The notes beneath the pieces were generated by a model. The model searched no databases. It saw only the letters and a program-made list of their open reading frames with translations, and had not been told where the DNA came from. Position numbers and translations under genes: made by a program. 5,645 nt of DNA from Treponema sp. (lineage in GTDB: Bacteria > Spirochaetota > Spirochaetia > Treponematales > Breznakiellaceae), in contig JAIRRU010000181.1 of assembly GCA_031255815.1 (NCBI GenBank), forward strand, positions 1 to 5,645. The letters run 5' to 3'. This document shows positions 5,567-5,645 of this stretch, piece after piece. Each line of letters opens with the position of its first letter. Within the stretch, counting starts at the first letter, position 1.

Positions 5567-5645
5567 TCAGGAAGCTTCAAGCCCTTTTGTCTGAATGAAT
5601 TCGCGGTACTTTTCCGGATCGCTCTTAAAGGCCACGATGTGGGAT
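5567..5645 (-). CDS. Unidentified protein, C-terminal fragment (5' end outside window)
   Basis: Read on the reverse strand, an open frame enters from the right edge and ends at TGA (5569-5567). It gives 25 residues including HIVAFKSDPEKYREFIQTKG and a tail ending LEAS. The sequence is protein-like (a strand, then an acidic-basic amphipathic helix), and the gap to the convergent DUF4340 gene is a typical 96 bases. The family cannot be recognised from so short a tail. The forward frame over the same bases is also open but has no convincing start or ribosome site. Confidence 0.5.
   Translation of the reverse strand, partial: SHIVAFKSDPEKYREFIQTKGLEAS

Noticed and set aside
1..5645. CRISPR array, tRNA or rRNA gene, insertion sequence
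   Set aside because: No regularly spaced direct repeats, no tRNA cloverleaf or rRNA-like stretch, and no transposase motifs were seen on either strand.

Overview
The window is a GC-rich (roughly 60 % by eye), tightly packed bacterial segment. One operon-like run of five forward genes fills positions 271-5470. It is flanked by the 3' end of an upstream forward gene and the 3' end of a convergent reverse-strand gene. The gene set (a GldA/GldF/GldG-type ABC transporter followed by a DUF4340 protein, with an RNase Z of this sequence type in front) suggests a spirochaete, most likely of the Treponema lineage. That assignment rests on remembered family resemblance and gene order, not on a database search.

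Layout: 1-209 is the C-terminal 68 residues of a protein that looks like a dihydrodipicolinate synthase / N-acetylneuraminate lyase family member. A short gap (210-270) carries a plausible sigma-70-type promoter whose predicted start lies only 2-3 bases before the next ATG. Then come rnz (271-1197, tRNA 3' processing), a GldA-like ABC ATPase (1197-2195), a GldF-like ABC-2 permease (2192-2932), a GldG-family membrane-anchored auxiliary protein (2929-4524) and a DUF4340 membrane-anchored protein (4514-5470). Every junction in the run overlaps (by 1, 4, 4 and 11 bases), which points to one transcript with translational coupling. The 96-base gap 5471-5566 holds a two-part imperfect hairpin, and 5567-5645 is the last 25 codons of an unrecognised reverse-strand gene.

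How the genes work together: the ATPase and six-helix permease would form the ABC core. The GldG-like and DUF4340 proteins, each with a large domain predicted outside the membrane, would be accessory subunits. The homologous GldA/F/G set is required for gliding in Flavobacterium, but spirochaetes swim with periplasmic flagella, so the substrate and role here are open. The most interesting points are this four-gene envelope module coupled to an RNA-processing enzyme, an internal duplication in the DUF4340 protein, a textbook G-quadruplex motif at the junction of its two halves, variant motifs in RNase Z, and an apparent excess of GATC sites.
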